64,000 nucleotides of DNA from Neoasaia chiangmaiensis (GCF_002005465.1 NZ_CP014691.1:2506501-2570500), one strand, 5' to 3'; positions 18,389-28,123 are shown, counted from the first letter of the stretch. Translations and numbers: made by a program. Notes: a model not told the origin generated them from the letters alone.

Positions 18389-19567
18389 TTACGCCATGAT
18401 GTGGTCGAGCGCCTTACAGAAAGCCTGCATATCGGCCATCGAGCCGACCGTCACACGAGACATGGTGGGCCAGATTTCCCAGTTTCGGCCGATTTCGACG
18501 TTTTGCTTCGCAAATGCGGCTTTCATCTGGGCTGCCGATTTCTTCCAGTCCACCATGAACATATTGGCCTGACTGTTGGGCAGGAAATGAACGCCCCGCT
18601 TTCTGAGATGATCGAGCGTCATCGTGCGGGCGGCGATCATTTCATTGCGGCGGGCAATGATGTTTTCAGTCTGCGTCAGGCTGCTGGCGCCGCAGGCAAG
18701 CGCGACGATATTCAGCATGGTCGTCACGTTGGCGCCATCATAGCGCATCATGCGCTGCTGCAGGTCGGGGCGCGCGAAGTTCAGGCCGAGGCGCAGGCCG
18801 GCCATGGCGAACATCTTGGAGAATGTTCGCAGCACGACGACGTCCTTGCCCTGTTTGACGAGCGATATGGCGCTGGGTGTTCCGGAGAAGTGAATATAGG
18901 CTTCGTCCACCATGACGATGGATCCGGCGGGCTTGTTATCGACCAGCCAGGCGATATCTTCCAGCGGGGTGACGGTGCCGGTCGGATTGTTGGGCGAGCA
19001 GATGTAATAGAGACCGGCATTCGGATCGGCCTGCAACATGGCGCGGACATCGGTCACGTAACCGTTGTGCGCGGTGAGTGGAACGCGTGAGAGCTTGACG
19101 TTGAGCCAGCTTGCGGTGCGCCACGCTGCTTCATAGGAGGGGTTTGCCGTCACCAGTCCGCGGGTTGGGGAGCAGAACGACACGACCGCGCGTGAGAGCG
19201 GATCGCTGGAGCCCGACCATGGGAGAATATGGTCGACGGGACAGTTTTCGACCTGCGCGGCCGTATCGAGCAGAGTCGAGCGCAGGTGATCGGGCTCGTA
19301 GCGATTGCCGTGAGGAACCATGGCCTGACCGGCACTGCAGGCGGTCGGGAAAGGGCCGGTCCAGCATTCATTGCTGCCGATGCGCACCATGTTCGGGTGA
19401 CCGACGAAAGCCTGGTCGGGCTTGAATGTCTCGGCGTGAGCACTTGGTGCAAATCGTGTCAGGGCGGCGCCCATGCCCAGCAGGCTGGAGATGCGACCAA
19501 ATTGCCGGCGGGAGTAGCCGCGCGACTGGAGTTCTTCTCGGGCGTCTTTTGATAGCGTGGCACTCAT
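18389..19567 (-). CDS. Tat-exported PLP-dependent aminotransferase, HisC-like
   Basis: 392 residues of a fold-type I aminotransferase (class I/II). It shows SGSSDPLSRAVVSFCSPTRG, the substrate/PLP segment YICSPNNPTGTVTPLEDIAW, the Asp-x-Ala-Tyr motif MVDEAYIHFSG, and the Schiff-base lysine in RTFSKMFAMAGLRLG. It resembles histidinol-phosphate aminotransferase. Unusually it begins with a twin-arginine-type signal, SRRQFGRISSLLGMGAALTR, with an AHA cleavage site, so it is predicted to be exported folded with its cofactor. The start has an AGGAAAG site. The physiological substrate is unknown; it is not in a histidine operon. Confidence 0.85.
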   Translation of the reverse strand: MSATLSKDAREELQSRGYSRRQFGRISSLLGMGAALTRFAPSAHAETFKPDQAFVGHPNMVRIGSNECWTGPFPTACSAGQAMVPHGNRYEPDHLRSTLLDTAAQVENCPVDHILPWSGSSDPLSRAVVSFCSPTRGLVTANPSYEAAWRTASWLNVKLSRVPLTAHNGYVTDVRAMLQADPNAGLYYICSPNNPTGTVTPLEDIAWLVDNKPAGSIVMVDEAYIHFSGTPSAISLVKQGKDVVVLRTFSKMFAMAGLRLGLNFARPDLQQRMMRYDGANVTTMLNIVALACGASSLTQTENIIARRNEMIAARTMTLDHLRKRGVHFLPNSQANMFMVDWKKSAAQMKAAFAKQNVEIGRNWEIWPTMSRVTVGSMADMQAFCKALDHIMA

Positions 19568-19689
19568 GTGGGTCTTTCCTGATCCGGAATGGTTCGGATA
19601 TGCAAGCTAGGGATCGGCAATGAATAATGTCAATGTCGTGACCGTAAAAGGATGAATCTTTCTTTTTTCAGTTGATATCTGCTCGAATC

Positions 19690-21042
19690 TTACCAGAAGC
19701 GTGCGGCGAGCGTGTGGATGAAAACGGCTGTCGCAACGCAAAGCCATGCGGTGAGCAGGATGGGAATGATCGGTCCCCGAGCTTTCCCGAAAGGCAGGAA
19801 AAGGATTGAAAAACAGGCGACCGGCAGGAAATAGCGCCCGTGAACGCCATGGATGACCGATGCGCCGACTGGCGTCCAGATGACGTCCAGCGACAGAAAA
19901 ATAGCGGCAGCAGCCAGCAACATGATGCTGGCGAGAATGCTGCCTCGGACGATCCCCGGAACGTTGAGCGACAATCCCGGTCGTAAGCCGGGCCAAAGGG
20001 CGCAGAGCAATGCGGCGCTGCCGATTTCGACGAACCAGGCGGGGACCGGCGTGTCCATCCAGGCAAGGACGCCGATGAACTGGTGCAGATAGCCGTTGCC
20101 ATAGACGACGAGCGACCGTGCGATCTGGCTTGGGAAGGCCGTGGGGTGGTGGAGGAGATAGAGGAACTGGCCGCGATCCGACACGCCGAGTTCCGGCAGG
20201 AACTGAAGTTTGATGGGGGCGACGCAGAAGATCAGCCATCCGAGGGTCTGGATCGCGGCGATCACCGGGCAGAGCACGACGACAGGCCGGTCGGCACGGC
20301 TGGCGATCGCGCAGGGCAGGAGCGAGAGAACAAGTTCAGGGGGCTTGGCGGTGCCCAGAATGCCGAATGCGAGCCCGAAACCGACCCATGCTATCCGTGG
20401 CCAGCGGAAGTCGGACCGGGTTTCGTACCGGCTGAGAAGAGCGGCCAGCAGGGCGTTCGCGGCGATCAGGGGGCCATCCTGCGACAGTGAGGCGGCGAGG
20501 TCGATGCTCATCGGCAGGCTGCAAATCAGAAGTAGAAATGCAGTGCCGCGCATGGCGATGGCGATGGCGGCCGTGCAGAGCAGCGCAAAGACCATGCCGT
20601 TCATCAGACGTGCGATGTAAAAGGTATCGAGGATCGGCAGGCGAAGTATTTGCCCGAGGCGGATGGCGGCGGCTTGCGGCAGGTAGCAGAACGGGCCGTA
20701 CGTGACGGTGTTCGGAAAGCCGATCAGCGCGCGTGGACCGGTCCAGGTGGACTTTCGCATATCGGCGATGACGGCGGGGGACGCTTTTCTGTCAGTATGG
20801 AATCGCAGGGTGTCGAAGCGGTGAAGCAGCGGCAGGACATTGGCTGGGACGTAGCCGCCGCTCTGGCCCTGGGTCTTGATGCCGATCAGCCCGCCCTGTG
20901 CGACCTGTATGGCCCGCAGGAAATGAGAGGCTTCATCCAGGACCTGGAATGGCGGGCTCAGGAAACTGCCGCCGACGATCAGAAGAATGGCGAACGGCAG
21001 GAAAATCGTTGCGAGCCGACGGGAGGAGGGCTTGATGACCAT
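19690..21042 (-). CDS. DUF2142 polytopic membrane protein
   Basis: 450 residues with about 10-12 hydrophobic helices. The N-terminal segment SPPFQVLDEASHFLRAIQVA corresponds to the DUF2142 hallmark (P-x-x-x-P/L-D-E-x-x-H), which recalls the acidic loop of GT-C glycosyltransferases and sits just after the first helix. Members are often next to polysaccharide genes, so a lipid-linked sugar transferase role is plausible but unproven. ATG 21042 is preferred over an in-frame GTG at 21051. It is followed 122 bases later by the exported aminotransferase on the same strand. Confidence 0.8.
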   Translation of the reverse strand: MVIKPSSRRLATIFLPFAILLIVGGSFLSPPFQVLDEASHFLRAIQVAQGGLIGIKTQGQSGGYVPANVLPLLHRFDTLRFHTDRKASPAVIADMRKSTWTGPRALIGFPNTVTYGPFCYLPQAAAIRLGQILRLPILDTFYIARLMNGMVFALLCTAAIAIAMRGTAFLLLICSLPMSIDLAASLSQDGPLIAANALLAALLSRYETRSDFRWPRIAWVGFGLAFGILGTAKPPELVLSLLPCAIASRADRPVVVLCPVIAAIQTLGWLIFCVAPIKLQFLPELGVSDRGQFLYLLHHPTAFPSQIARSLVVYGNGYLHQFIGVLAWMDTPVPAWFVEIGSAALLCALWPGLRPGLSLNVPGIVRGSILASIMLLAAAAIFLSLDVIWTPVGASVIHGVHGRYFLPVACFSILFLPFGKARGPIIPILLTAWLCVATAVFIHTLAARFW

Positions 21043-21112
21043 GCTGCGCACTCTGGTGTCCCGACGGCGAAAGCGGATGTCCCGAACAGGGCCGCAAGGT
21101 CATAACGGAAAT

Positions 21113-21568
21113 TCAATATTCCGGTTGCTCGCCCTTGATAGGGACGGATGTCGGCGTGCCTTTCGTGCCCGCATAGGTCAGCAGGACGACCGTGGCCGTG
21201 TCGCCGGAGACGCCCCGATGTACGTCATCGACGCTTTCGGCAAAGGCCTGCCCGGTCTGGAATGTCCGGCGCTTGCCGCTTTCGCGATCCTCGATGGTCA
21301 GCGAGCCTTGCAGGACGTAGCCGGCATTGGGGAATGGATGACGGTGCCACGGCAGGGCGCTGTGGGGTGGGATCGTCAGCTTCAGGACGGTCAGTTGCGG
21401 CGGGGTCGCAGGATAAGCCTTGTATGGAACGCCATTCCATGAATGGTCTTCTTTCAGAAGGATTTCCGCATGGCCGGAGGCACTTTGTGGTGTCTGAGCG
21501 TGGGAGACGGCGGGCGTTGCAACGAGAAGGGCGCAGATTGTCATAGTTTGGCGCACGTATGAACTCAT
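21113..21568 (-). CDS. Secreted cupin-domain protein
   Basis: 151 residues with a Sec signal peptide (MSSYVRQTMTICALLVATPA, cleavage near SHA). The cupin barrel is visible as LKLTIPPHSALPWHRHPFPNAGYVLQGSL, giving the metal ligands His-x-His and the conserved Gly, followed by the second motif near DDVHRGVSGD. Periplasmic cupins of this kind are common, with unknown ligand. The first ATG upstream of this point would add about 120 residues of unlike sequence, so 21568 is preferred. It is divergent from the hopanoid genes. Confidence 0.82.
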   Translation of the reverse strand: MSSYVRQTMTICALLVATPAVSHAQTPQSASGHAEILLKEDHSWNGVPYKAYPATPPQLTVLKLTIPPHSALPWHRHPFPNAGYVLQGSLTIEDRESGKRRTFQTGQAFAESVDDVHRGVSGDTATVVLLTYAGTKGTPTSVPIKGEQPEY

Positions 21569-21697
21569 GTTTCTTGCTGACGATGGCATTGGAACGTGTG
21601 GCCATGCGGGTTGGTTTTGCCGTGTCGCGGGTTTGTCGATAGAAGCGGCATCGAGCGACGGTCGCCGGTCAGTCCGGCCTTGAAGTGGAGAAAATCG

Positions 21698-22564
21698 TTG
21701 AGCGCATGGCACCGTGGAACGTTGGACTGCGCCGAGGCCGATCGGCAGCACGTCGCGGAGATCGTCGACAAGGCCGGAACCTCGTTCGCGCGGGGCATGC
21801 GTATTCTGCCGCCGGAACGGCGTTATGCGATGTATGCGATCTATGCTTTCTGTCGCGAGGTCGACGACATAGCGGATGGCGATGCAGGCGTGGCCGATCC
21901 CAAGGCTGCTCTGGACGATTGGCATGCGCGGATCGCGCGACTGTATGAGGGCGAGACGCGGGGCGCGCTGGACCGGGCGTTACATGCGGCGATCCAGCGC
22001 TACAACCTGCGGCAGGCGGATTTCGATGCGGTCATCGACGGCATGGCGATGGATGCCGGGGCGCCCATCGTTGCGCCGGATGAGGCGACGCTCGATTTGT
22101 ACTGCGACCGGGTGGCTTCGGCTGTCGGGCGGTTGTCGGTCCGGGCGTTCGGCGATTCGTCGGATGCCGCGGATCGGGTGGCGCATCATCTCGGACGTGC
22201 GCTGCAACTGACGAACATCCTGCGCGACATCGAGGAGGACGCCGAGCGCGGGCGCCTTTATCTTCCGAAAGAACTGCTGGAGCGATACGGTGTGCCGGCC
22301 GACCCCAACGAGGCACTCTATGCGCAGGGGCTGGACACGCTGGCGCGCGTGTTGGCGGCGCGCGCGCAGGATCACTTCCGGCAGGCGCGGATCACGATGA
22401 AGATGTGCGACCGTCGGGCGATGCGCCCGGCACGGATGATGGCGGCGTCCTACGTCTGTGTCCTGTCGGCGTTGCAGCGGCGCGGCTGGCGCCATCCGGA
22501 GCGCCCGGTCCGTGTCGGGCGCATCGGGCGTGTCCTGCGCACATTGGCGGCGTATGTAGGCTGA
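21698..22564 (+). CDS. hpnD: Presqualene diphosphate synthase HpnD
   Basis: 288 residues from a TTG start (21698) with a GTGGAGAA ribosome binding site nine bases upstream; no in-frame ATG exists before the conserved region. It belongs to the squalene/phytoene synthase family. The first Asp-rich motif is in AFCREVDDIADGDAG and the second in LTNILRDIEEDAERGRLYLP. HpnD condenses two farnesyl diphosphates to presqualene diphosphate, the first step of the HpnCDE squalene route. HpnE follows three bases later. The N-terminal segment SFARGMRILPPERRYAMYAI is typical of HpnD rather than HpnC. Confidence 0.93.
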   Translation: MSAWHRGTLDCAEADRQHVAEIVDKAGTSFARGMRILPPERRYAMYAIYAFCREVDDIADGDAGVADPKAALDDWHARIARLYEGETRGALDRALHAAIQRYNLRQADFDAVIDGMAMDAGAPIVAPDEATLDLYCDRVASAVGRLSVRAFGDSSDAADRVAHHLGRALQLTNILRDIEEDAERGRLYLPKELLERYGVPADPNEALYAQGLDTLARVLAARAQDHFRQARITMKMCDRRAMRPARMMAASYVCVLSALQRRGWRHPERPVRVGRIGRVLRTLAAYVG

Positions 22565-22567
22565 CCG

Positions 22568-23854
22568 ATGACGCATGTTCACGTAATCGGTGGCGGTCTG
22601 GCGGGCCTTTCCGCGGCGGTGGAACTGACGGGCCGAGCACGGGTGACGGTCTACGAGGCGGGGCCGGCATGCGGTGGCCGGGCGCGGTCGTATTTCGACA
22701 GGGCACTGGGCACGCGGATCGATAACGGCAACCATCTGTTGTTGTCGGCCAATGACGCGGCTTTCCGGTATCTCGGGCTGATCGGTGCGGAGAAATCGCT
22801 GAAAGGGCCGGGCAAGCCGGTTTTCCCGTATTTCGATCTGGAGGCCGATCTGGCCTGGACATTGCGGTTGTCGCGGGGACGGATTCCGTTCTGGGCCCTG
22901 CCGGGCGGCGCGCGCGTGCCGGGAATGCGGCTGAAGGAATTACGATCGTTGTTCGCGCTGCTTGGCGCGCGGGACGAGACGACGGTGGCGAACTGTCTTG
23001 TGCCGGGGATGTTGAGCCGCCGTTTGCTGGAGCCGTTCGCCGTTTCCGCCCTGAATACCGATTGTGAGACAGGCAGCGCGAAACTGTTGGGCAATGTGGT
23101 TCGTCAGTCCCTTGCCAGGGGGGGGATGGCGTGCTGCCCGTGGTATCCGGAGAAGGGCCTGTCCGAGAGTTTCGTCGATCCGGCGGTGGCGCATCTTTCG
23201 GTCATGCAGGGCGAGGTGCGGCATGGCGCGCGCGTCTCGGGAATCGAGACGAGGGGAGCGCGGGTCACGGCGTTCGCGCTCGGTGCGGAACGCATTGTCG
23301 TCGGCTCCGAGGACTACGTGATTTTCGCTGCGCCCGGATCTGTCGCGGGTGGCGTGCTGAGCGCCCATCTGTCGAGTTTTCAGGTCCCGGATGCCTTCGA
23401 GAGTATCATTAATGTGCATTTCCGGCTGCCATTCGTGCCGGACATACGCGGTCGCGTGGCGGAGGCCGGGTTTGTTGGTGTGGTCGGCGGCATAACGGAG
23501 TGGGTGTTCGTCAAAGGGGATGTGCTGTCCGTGACGGTCAGTGCCGCCAATCGTTATGCTGCGCGTGATAACGAAGAGTTGAAGGCAATGATCTGGAACG
23601 AGGTGCGGCGCGTCATCGGGCCGGTGACGGTCGGCGGCCTTCCGGAAGCGATGCCGACGGCGCGCCTCGTCTGGGAAAAGCGTGCGACTTTCGCGGCGAC
23701 ACCGGCGCAGGACAGGCGTCGTCCTGACGCGAAAACGCGGTTTGAGAATCTGGCGTTGGCAGGAGACTGGACGCAGACGGGTCTGCCTTCGACGATCGAA
23801 GGGGCAATCCGTTCGGGCGTTGCGGCGGCGCACACGCTGGGGCTCGTCAGCTAA
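22568..23854 (+). CDS. hpnE: Hydroxysqualene dehydroxylase HpnE
   Basis: 428 residues of an FAD-dependent amine-oxidase/phytoene-desaturase-type protein. The N-terminal motif VIGGGLAGLSAAVELTGRAR binds FAD, followed by YEAGPACGGRARSYFD; the C-terminal GDWTQTGLPSTIEGAIRSGV closes the FAD site. HpnE reduces hydroxysqualene to squalene, the third step of the HpnCDE pathway. It begins three bases after the hpnD stop, so the two are co-transcribed. Confidence 0.92.
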   Translation: MTHVHVIGGGLAGLSAAVELTGRARVTVYEAGPACGGRARSYFDRALGTRIDNGNHLLLSANDAAFRYLGLIGAEKSLKGPGKPVFPYFDLEADLAWTLRLSRGRIPFWALPGGARVPGMRLKELRSLFALLGARDETTVANCLVPGMLSRRLLEPFAVSALNTDCETGSAKLLGNVVRQSLARGGMACCPWYPEKGLSESFVDPAVAHLSVMQGEVRHGARVSGIETRGARVTAFALGAERIVVGSEDYVIFAAPGSVAGGVLSAHLSSFQVPDAFESIINVHFRLPFVPDIRGRVAEAGFVGVVGGITEWVFVKGDVLSVTVSAANRYAARDNEELKAMIWNEVRRVIGPVTVGGLPEAMPTARLVWEKRATFAATPAQDRRRPDAKTRFENLALAGDWTQTGLPSTIEGAIRSGVAAAHTLGLVS

Positions 23855-23933
23855 CGCCGTATAAACGTGACGATTTGATGACGATCCGGTAGAACGCGTT
23901 TTCTTTGCAGTAGTTTGAGGACGACAGCGAACA

Positions 23934-25925
23934 ATGTTGATCTATTCCGACGTTCTGGAGCGGCGCGATGCGTCGGCGCAGCCTGACCTGGCAGCGACCG
24001 AGACGCAGCGTGTGCAGCAGGCCGTGGAATCCGCGCAGGCGGCACTGGCCGGCATGCAGCAGGACGATGGACATTGGGTATTCGAACTCGAGGCCGACGC
24101 GACGATCCCGGCCGAATATGTGTTGCTGGAGCACTATCTCGATCGGATCGACGATACGCTGGAGAAGCGGATCGGCGTTTATCTGCGTCGTATCCAGGGG
24201 GAGCATGGCGGCTGGCCGCTCTATCATGACGGCGGCTTCGACCTGTCGGCTTCCGTGAAGGCCTATTTTGCGCTCAAGGCGATTGGCGACGACATCGATG
24301 CGCCGCACATGAAGCTCGCGCGAGAGGCTATTCTGGACCGTGGCGGTGCGGCGCGCACCAATGTGTTCACGCGCTTTCAGATGGCGCTGTTTGGCGAGGT
24401 GCCATGGCACGCGACGCCTGTCATGCCGGTCGAGCTGATGTTGCTACCGAAAACGGCGTTTTTCTCGATGTGGAACATGTCCTACTGGTCGCGTTCAGTG
24501 GTGGCGCCGCTGCTGGTCTTGCGGGCGATGGAACCCAGGGCCATCAATCCGCGCGGCATCCACATTCAGGAACTGTTCGTCACGCCGCCCGACCTTGTCA
24601 CGGACTGGATTCGTGGTCCGTATCGTTCTGTCTGGGGGCGGGTTTTCAAGCATCTCGACAGTGTTCTGCGCCCGATCGAGCCGCATTTACCGGAATCGCT
24701 GCGCAAGCGTGCGATCAGGAAGGCCATCGACTTCATCGAGCCGCGTCTGGGCGAGGGTGGTCTGGGAGCGATCTATCCGGCGATGGCGAATGTCGTGATG
24801 ATGTATCGTGCGCTTGGCGTCCCGGACACGGATCCGCGTGTGGAGCAGGCCTGGCGCGGCGTGCAGGACCTGCTCGTGCATAATGGTGATGAGACCTATT
24901 GCCAGCCATGTGTTTCGCCGGTGTGGGACACGGGACTGTCCGGTCTGGCCATGGCGGAGGCATCTTCGGGGCCGGGGGCGACGAAGCCCGCGGAAACGAA
25001 GGAACGGTTGCGCCGGAGCATGGAATGGCTGCGCGAGCGGCAGATTCTCGACGTCAAGGGCGACTGGGCCGTCAATTGTCCGGACGTGCGGCCCGGTGGC
25101 TGGGCGTTCCAGTATGAGAACGATTTCTATCCGGATGTCGACGATACGGCTGTGGTCGGCATGCTGATGCATCGGGAAGATGCGGCGGGCAATCAGGAAG
25201 CGATCGAGCGTGCGCGTGAGTGGATCATCGGCATGCAGAGCACCAACGGCGGTTGGGGAGCATTCGATATCGACAACGATCTCGAGTTGCTCAACCATAT
25301 TCCGTTCTCCGATCATGGTGCGCTGCTCGATCCGCCGACGGCTGATGTGTCGGCACGGTGCATATCGTTCCTGTCGCAGTTGGGACATGCGGAAGATCGG
25401 CCCGTCATCGATCGGGCGCTGACCTATCTGTTCGAGGAGCAGGAACCGGAAGGTTGCTGGTTCGGGCGTTGGGGCACCAACTACATATACGGCACATGGT
25501 CCGTATTATGCGCGTTCAATGCCGCGGGCGTTCCGCATGACCACCCCGCTGTGCTGCGGGCCGTAGCGTGGCTGGAGAACGTGCAACGCGCGGATGGTGG
25601 CTGGGGCGAGGACTGCGCGACGTTCGAAGGTGGCACGCCGGGGCAATATGACGAAAGCCTGCCGTCGCAGACGGCCTGGGCTGTTCTGGGTCTCATGGCG
25701 GTCGGACGACGTGAATCCGAGGCGGTCAAGCGCGGCATCGCCTATCTGGTCTCGGCGCAGGACGGGGAAGGTCGCTGGCACGAGCAGCCATACAATGCCG
25801 TTGGCTTTCCGAAAGTCTTCTATCTTCGATATCATGGATACAAGCAGTTCTTCCCTTTGATGGCCCTGTCGCGGTTCCGTAATCTGGGACTCAGCAACAC
25901 AGGCAAGGTCGAATACGGCTTCTGA
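23934..25925 (+). CDS. shc: Squalene-hopene cyclase
   Basis: 663 residues, normal for the family. It cyclises squalene to hopene and hopanol, membrane-ordering lipids abundant in acetic acid bacteria. The catalytic DxDD motif is DVDDTAV (about residues 401-407). Several QW repeats are visible, for example QDDGHWVFELE, QGEHGGWPLYHDG, STNGGWGAFDIDND, EPEGCWFGRWGTNYIYGTW, RADGGWGEDC and DGEGRWHEQPY. The C-terminal part AVGFPKVFYLRYHGYKQFFP is characteristic. It is a monotopic membrane enzyme. Its stop shares one base with the start of hpnG. Confidence 0.97.
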   Translation: MLIYSDVLERRDASAQPDLAATETQRVQQAVESAQAALAGMQQDDGHWVFELEADATIPAEYVLLEHYLDRIDDTLEKRIGVYLRRIQGEHGGWPLYHDGGFDLSASVKAYFALKAIGDDIDAPHMKLAREAILDRGGAARTNVFTRFQMALFGEVPWHATPVMPVELMLLPKTAFFSMWNMSYWSRSVVAPLLVLRAMEPRAINPRGIHIQELFVTPPDLVTDWIRGPYRSVWGRVFKHLDSVLRPIEPHLPESLRKRAIRKAIDFIEPRLGEGGLGAIYPAMANVVMMYRALGVPDTDPRVEQAWRGVQDLLVHNGDETYCQPCVSPVWDTGLSGLAMAEASSGPGATKPAETKERLRRSMEWLRERQILDVKGDWAVNCPDVRPGGWAFQYENDFYPDVDDTAVVGMLMHREDAAGNQEAIERAREWIIGMQSTNGGWGAFDIDNDLELLNHIPFSDHGALLDPPTADVSARCISFLSQLGHAEDRPVIDRALTYLFEEQEPEGCWFGRWGTNYIYGTWSVLCAFNAAGVPHDHPAVLRAVAWLENVQRADGGWGEDCATFEGGTPGQYDESLPSQTAWAVLGLMAVGRRESEAVKRGIAYLVSAQDGEGRWHEQPYNAVGFPKVFYLRYHGYKQFFPLMALSRFRNLGLSNTGKVEYGF

Positions 25926-26551
25926 TGCTAGGCGCGCTCGTTGGATTGACGGCGGAAGCCAGGCTGTTGCGGAAAGTGCTGCCCGAAGCGCCGATCGCGG
26001 TGAGTGGCGCGACCCTTGACGGTGCGCGGCGGGCATTGGCCACATTGCGCGCGGCAGGTGCGACGGAATTACTGTCATTCGGTTGCGCGGCGGGGCTGTC
26101 GCCGGCCATGCGGCCCGGTGCGATTCTGGTGCCGGAGCGAGTTTGTGTTCACGGGCGCCATTATACCGCGAATGCGGCGCTGAGGCGGCGGTTTGGTGCA
26201 GATCGCGCGGATGTTGTGACCGCCGGTCTGTTGCAGAGCGACGTGCTTGTTGAGACGGCGCGCGAGAAAGCGGCGTTGTTCGCCGAGAGCGGATGCGTGG
26301 CCGTGGATATGGAAAGCGGGCTGGTCGCCGAGAGTGGTCTGCCTTTCGCCGTGCTGCGCGTGGTTTGCGACGACGCGGCGCGGGATTTGCCGCCGGTGGC
26401 GTGCGATGTCCTGTCCGCCGGTAAAATTTCGGTTCCACGGCTGGTGGGCGGTCTGCTGCGTCAACCGGGGCAGATCGGTGCCCTGATGGCGCTGGGACGC
26501 GAAGCGGCGGTGGCACGCAAGAGCATGGCGAGTTTCCTGCGCGGCTTATAG
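25925..26551 (+). CDS. hpnG: Adenosylhopane nucleosidase/phosphorylase HpnG
   Basis: 208 residues of the nucleoside phosphorylase fold. HpnG removes adenine from adenosylhopane on the way to bacteriohopanetetrol. The start overlaps the cyclase stop by one base. Family features are LVGLTAEARLLRKVLPEAP at the N-terminus, ELLSFGCAAGLSPAMRPGAI (phosphate/base loop), and VAVDMESGLVAE with the Met-Glu that contacts the ribose. The radical SAM gene hpnH that makes its substrate is not in the window. Confidence 0.9.
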   Translation: MLGALVGLTAEARLLRKVLPEAPIAVSGATLDGARRALATLRAAGATELLSFGCAAGLSPAMRPGAILVPERVCVHGRHYTANAALRRRFGADRADVVTAGLLQSDVLVETAREKAALFAESGCVAVDMESGLVAESGLPFAVLRVVCDDAARDLPPVACDVLSAGKISVPRLVGGLLRQPGQIGALMALGREAAVARKSMASFLRGL

Positions 26552-26582
26552 GCCGATTGGCGTTGCGGGACTTCAGTCGAGA

Positions 26583-28001
26583 TCAGCCGAAACGTTCCAC
26601 GGCCATTCCTGCCGCCAGTCCGGCCAATGCGCCTGCGGGTGTCAGCCAGGAAAAGGCGATTGCGTGCCCTTGTATCGACACGTCGGCGAGAATGCCGAGC
26701 GTGGCGAGTGCCGCGGCGAAGGCGGCATAGGCGCAGCGTGGTTTGGCGCCCGACCGCAACATGGCGAGCAGGAACACGCCAAGCACGGCCCCGTAGCAAT
26801 AGGATGTGATGGAAAACGCGAACAGAACGGCGGAGTGAATGCCGCTGGAAAAGAACAGCGTCGCCAGAATCAGGGCGACGGCCCAGAACGCCGTGATGCG
26901 CTGCGACAGTGCACGGTCCGACAGTTCGAACCGGCGGAGGAACGGCTTGAAATCGCCCATCACCGCGCCTGTCATGGCATTCATCGCGCTGGAGAGGGAA
27001 CCCATCGTGGCGGCCAGGATGCCGGCGACCAGCAGGCCGCGCAAGGCGGGTGGCAAGGTCAGGATGAAATCGGGAAAGAGCTGGTCTGGCGTGGCGAGCG
27101 GGGCGCCATGGTGTTGCGCATACAGAAGGGCGCCGACGAGTGACAGGGCGGCGAAAAGCAGGCCGACAAGGAAGGCGCTCCCGATCATGGCGGCCTGCGC
27201 GCCACGCAACGTGCGGGCGGCGAGGCAGCGCTGGATCATGAGTTGATCGGTGCCGTGTGAGGCCAGTGTCATGACCGTGCCGCCGATGATCGCGGCGGTA
27301 ATCGTGAAGGGGCTCGTGAACGGCGGCTTTCCGGAAGAGAACAGATGCGCGTTCTGGAGTGTGTGCGACAGCGTGCCGGGTTCGAGCCGGTGCAACAGGA
27401 TGGCGATGCAGGTGAATGCGCCGACGAGATAGAGCACGAGCTGGATGGAATCCGACCATATGACGGCCTTCAGGCCGCCGAGCATGGTGTAGGACAATGT
27501 CAGCGCCATGATCGCGGCCAGCAGGGCGATATGTCCGATCGGTGAATTCAGACCCGGCAGGCCGCTGGCCGCGCATAGTGCCGCAACGGGCAGCATGCCG
27601 GCGAACAGCCGCACGGATTCGGCGAGCAGGCGTGTGACCAGGAAGCTGGCCGAGACAACGCGCTGCACGCCATGGCCGAATCGCTGGCCGAGATATTGGT
27701 AGGCGCTGGCCATGTTGCGGTCGCGGAAGAGTGGCAGAAAGCGGAAAGCGACGATGATGCGGCCCAGAAGATAGCCGAGTGCCAGGCCGACGAAGACGAA
27801 CGAATTGCCATAGGCGACGCCGGGAATGCTGACGACGGTGAGAGTCGAGGTTTCCGTTGCCACGATGGAAAGGCCGATTGCCCAGGCGGGCAGGTCGTGA
27901 TGCGCTTGCGACGGATCGCCGCGCTGGCCGCGCGACAGGGCCAGCGAGACTGTGGGCAGGAACACGAGATAGGCCAGGATGACGAGCGCGGTGATGGACA
28001 T
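26583..28001 (-). CDS. Sodium:solute symporter family transporter
   Basis: 472 residues with 12-13 transmembrane helices of the SSS family. Diagnostic stretches are PAWAIGLSIVATETSTLTVV near the N-terminus, the GxxSAMN motif in ATMGSLSSAMNAMTGAVMGD, and GTDQLMIQRCLAARTLRGAQ. These carriers import small solutes with sodium. It faces a divergent serine-hydrolase lipoprotein gene 122 bases away, a pairing also found in muropeptide-recycling neighbourhoods, so a cell-wall fragment substrate is possible; this is inference. It converges on hpnG with 31 bases between. Confidence 0.85.
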   Translation of the reverse strand: MSITALVILAYLVFLPTVSLALSRGQRGDPSQAHHDLPAWAIGLSIVATETSTLTVVSIPGVAYGNSFVFVGLALGYLLGRIIVAFRFLPLFRDRNMASAYQYLGQRFGHGVQRVVSASFLVTRLLAESVRLFAGMLPVAALCAASGLPGLNSPIGHIALLAAIMALTLSYTMLGGLKAVIWSDSIQLVLYLVGAFTCIAILLHRLEPGTLSHTLQNAHLFSSGKPPFTSPFTITAAIIGGTVMTLASHGTDQLMIQRCLAARTLRGAQAAMIGSAFLVGLLFAALSLVGALLYAQHHGAPLATPDQLFPDFILTLPPALRGLLVAGILAATMGSLSSAMNAMTGAVMGDFKPFLRRFELSDRALSQRITAFWAVALILATLFFSSGIHSAVLFAFSITSYCYGAVLGVFLLAMLRSGAKPRCAYAAFAAALATLGILADVSIQGHAIAFSWLTPAGALAGLAAGMAVERFG

Positions 28002-28123
28002 TCCCTTTGCGTAACTTGTTACCGGGTTTGCGCAAGAGGGCGACGCGATCGATACGAATCCGAAAGGTGCGATAACCTTTTGTGGGATTGTCTCGTTGCC
28101 GGGGTCGCTTCAGGATGGTGGGC

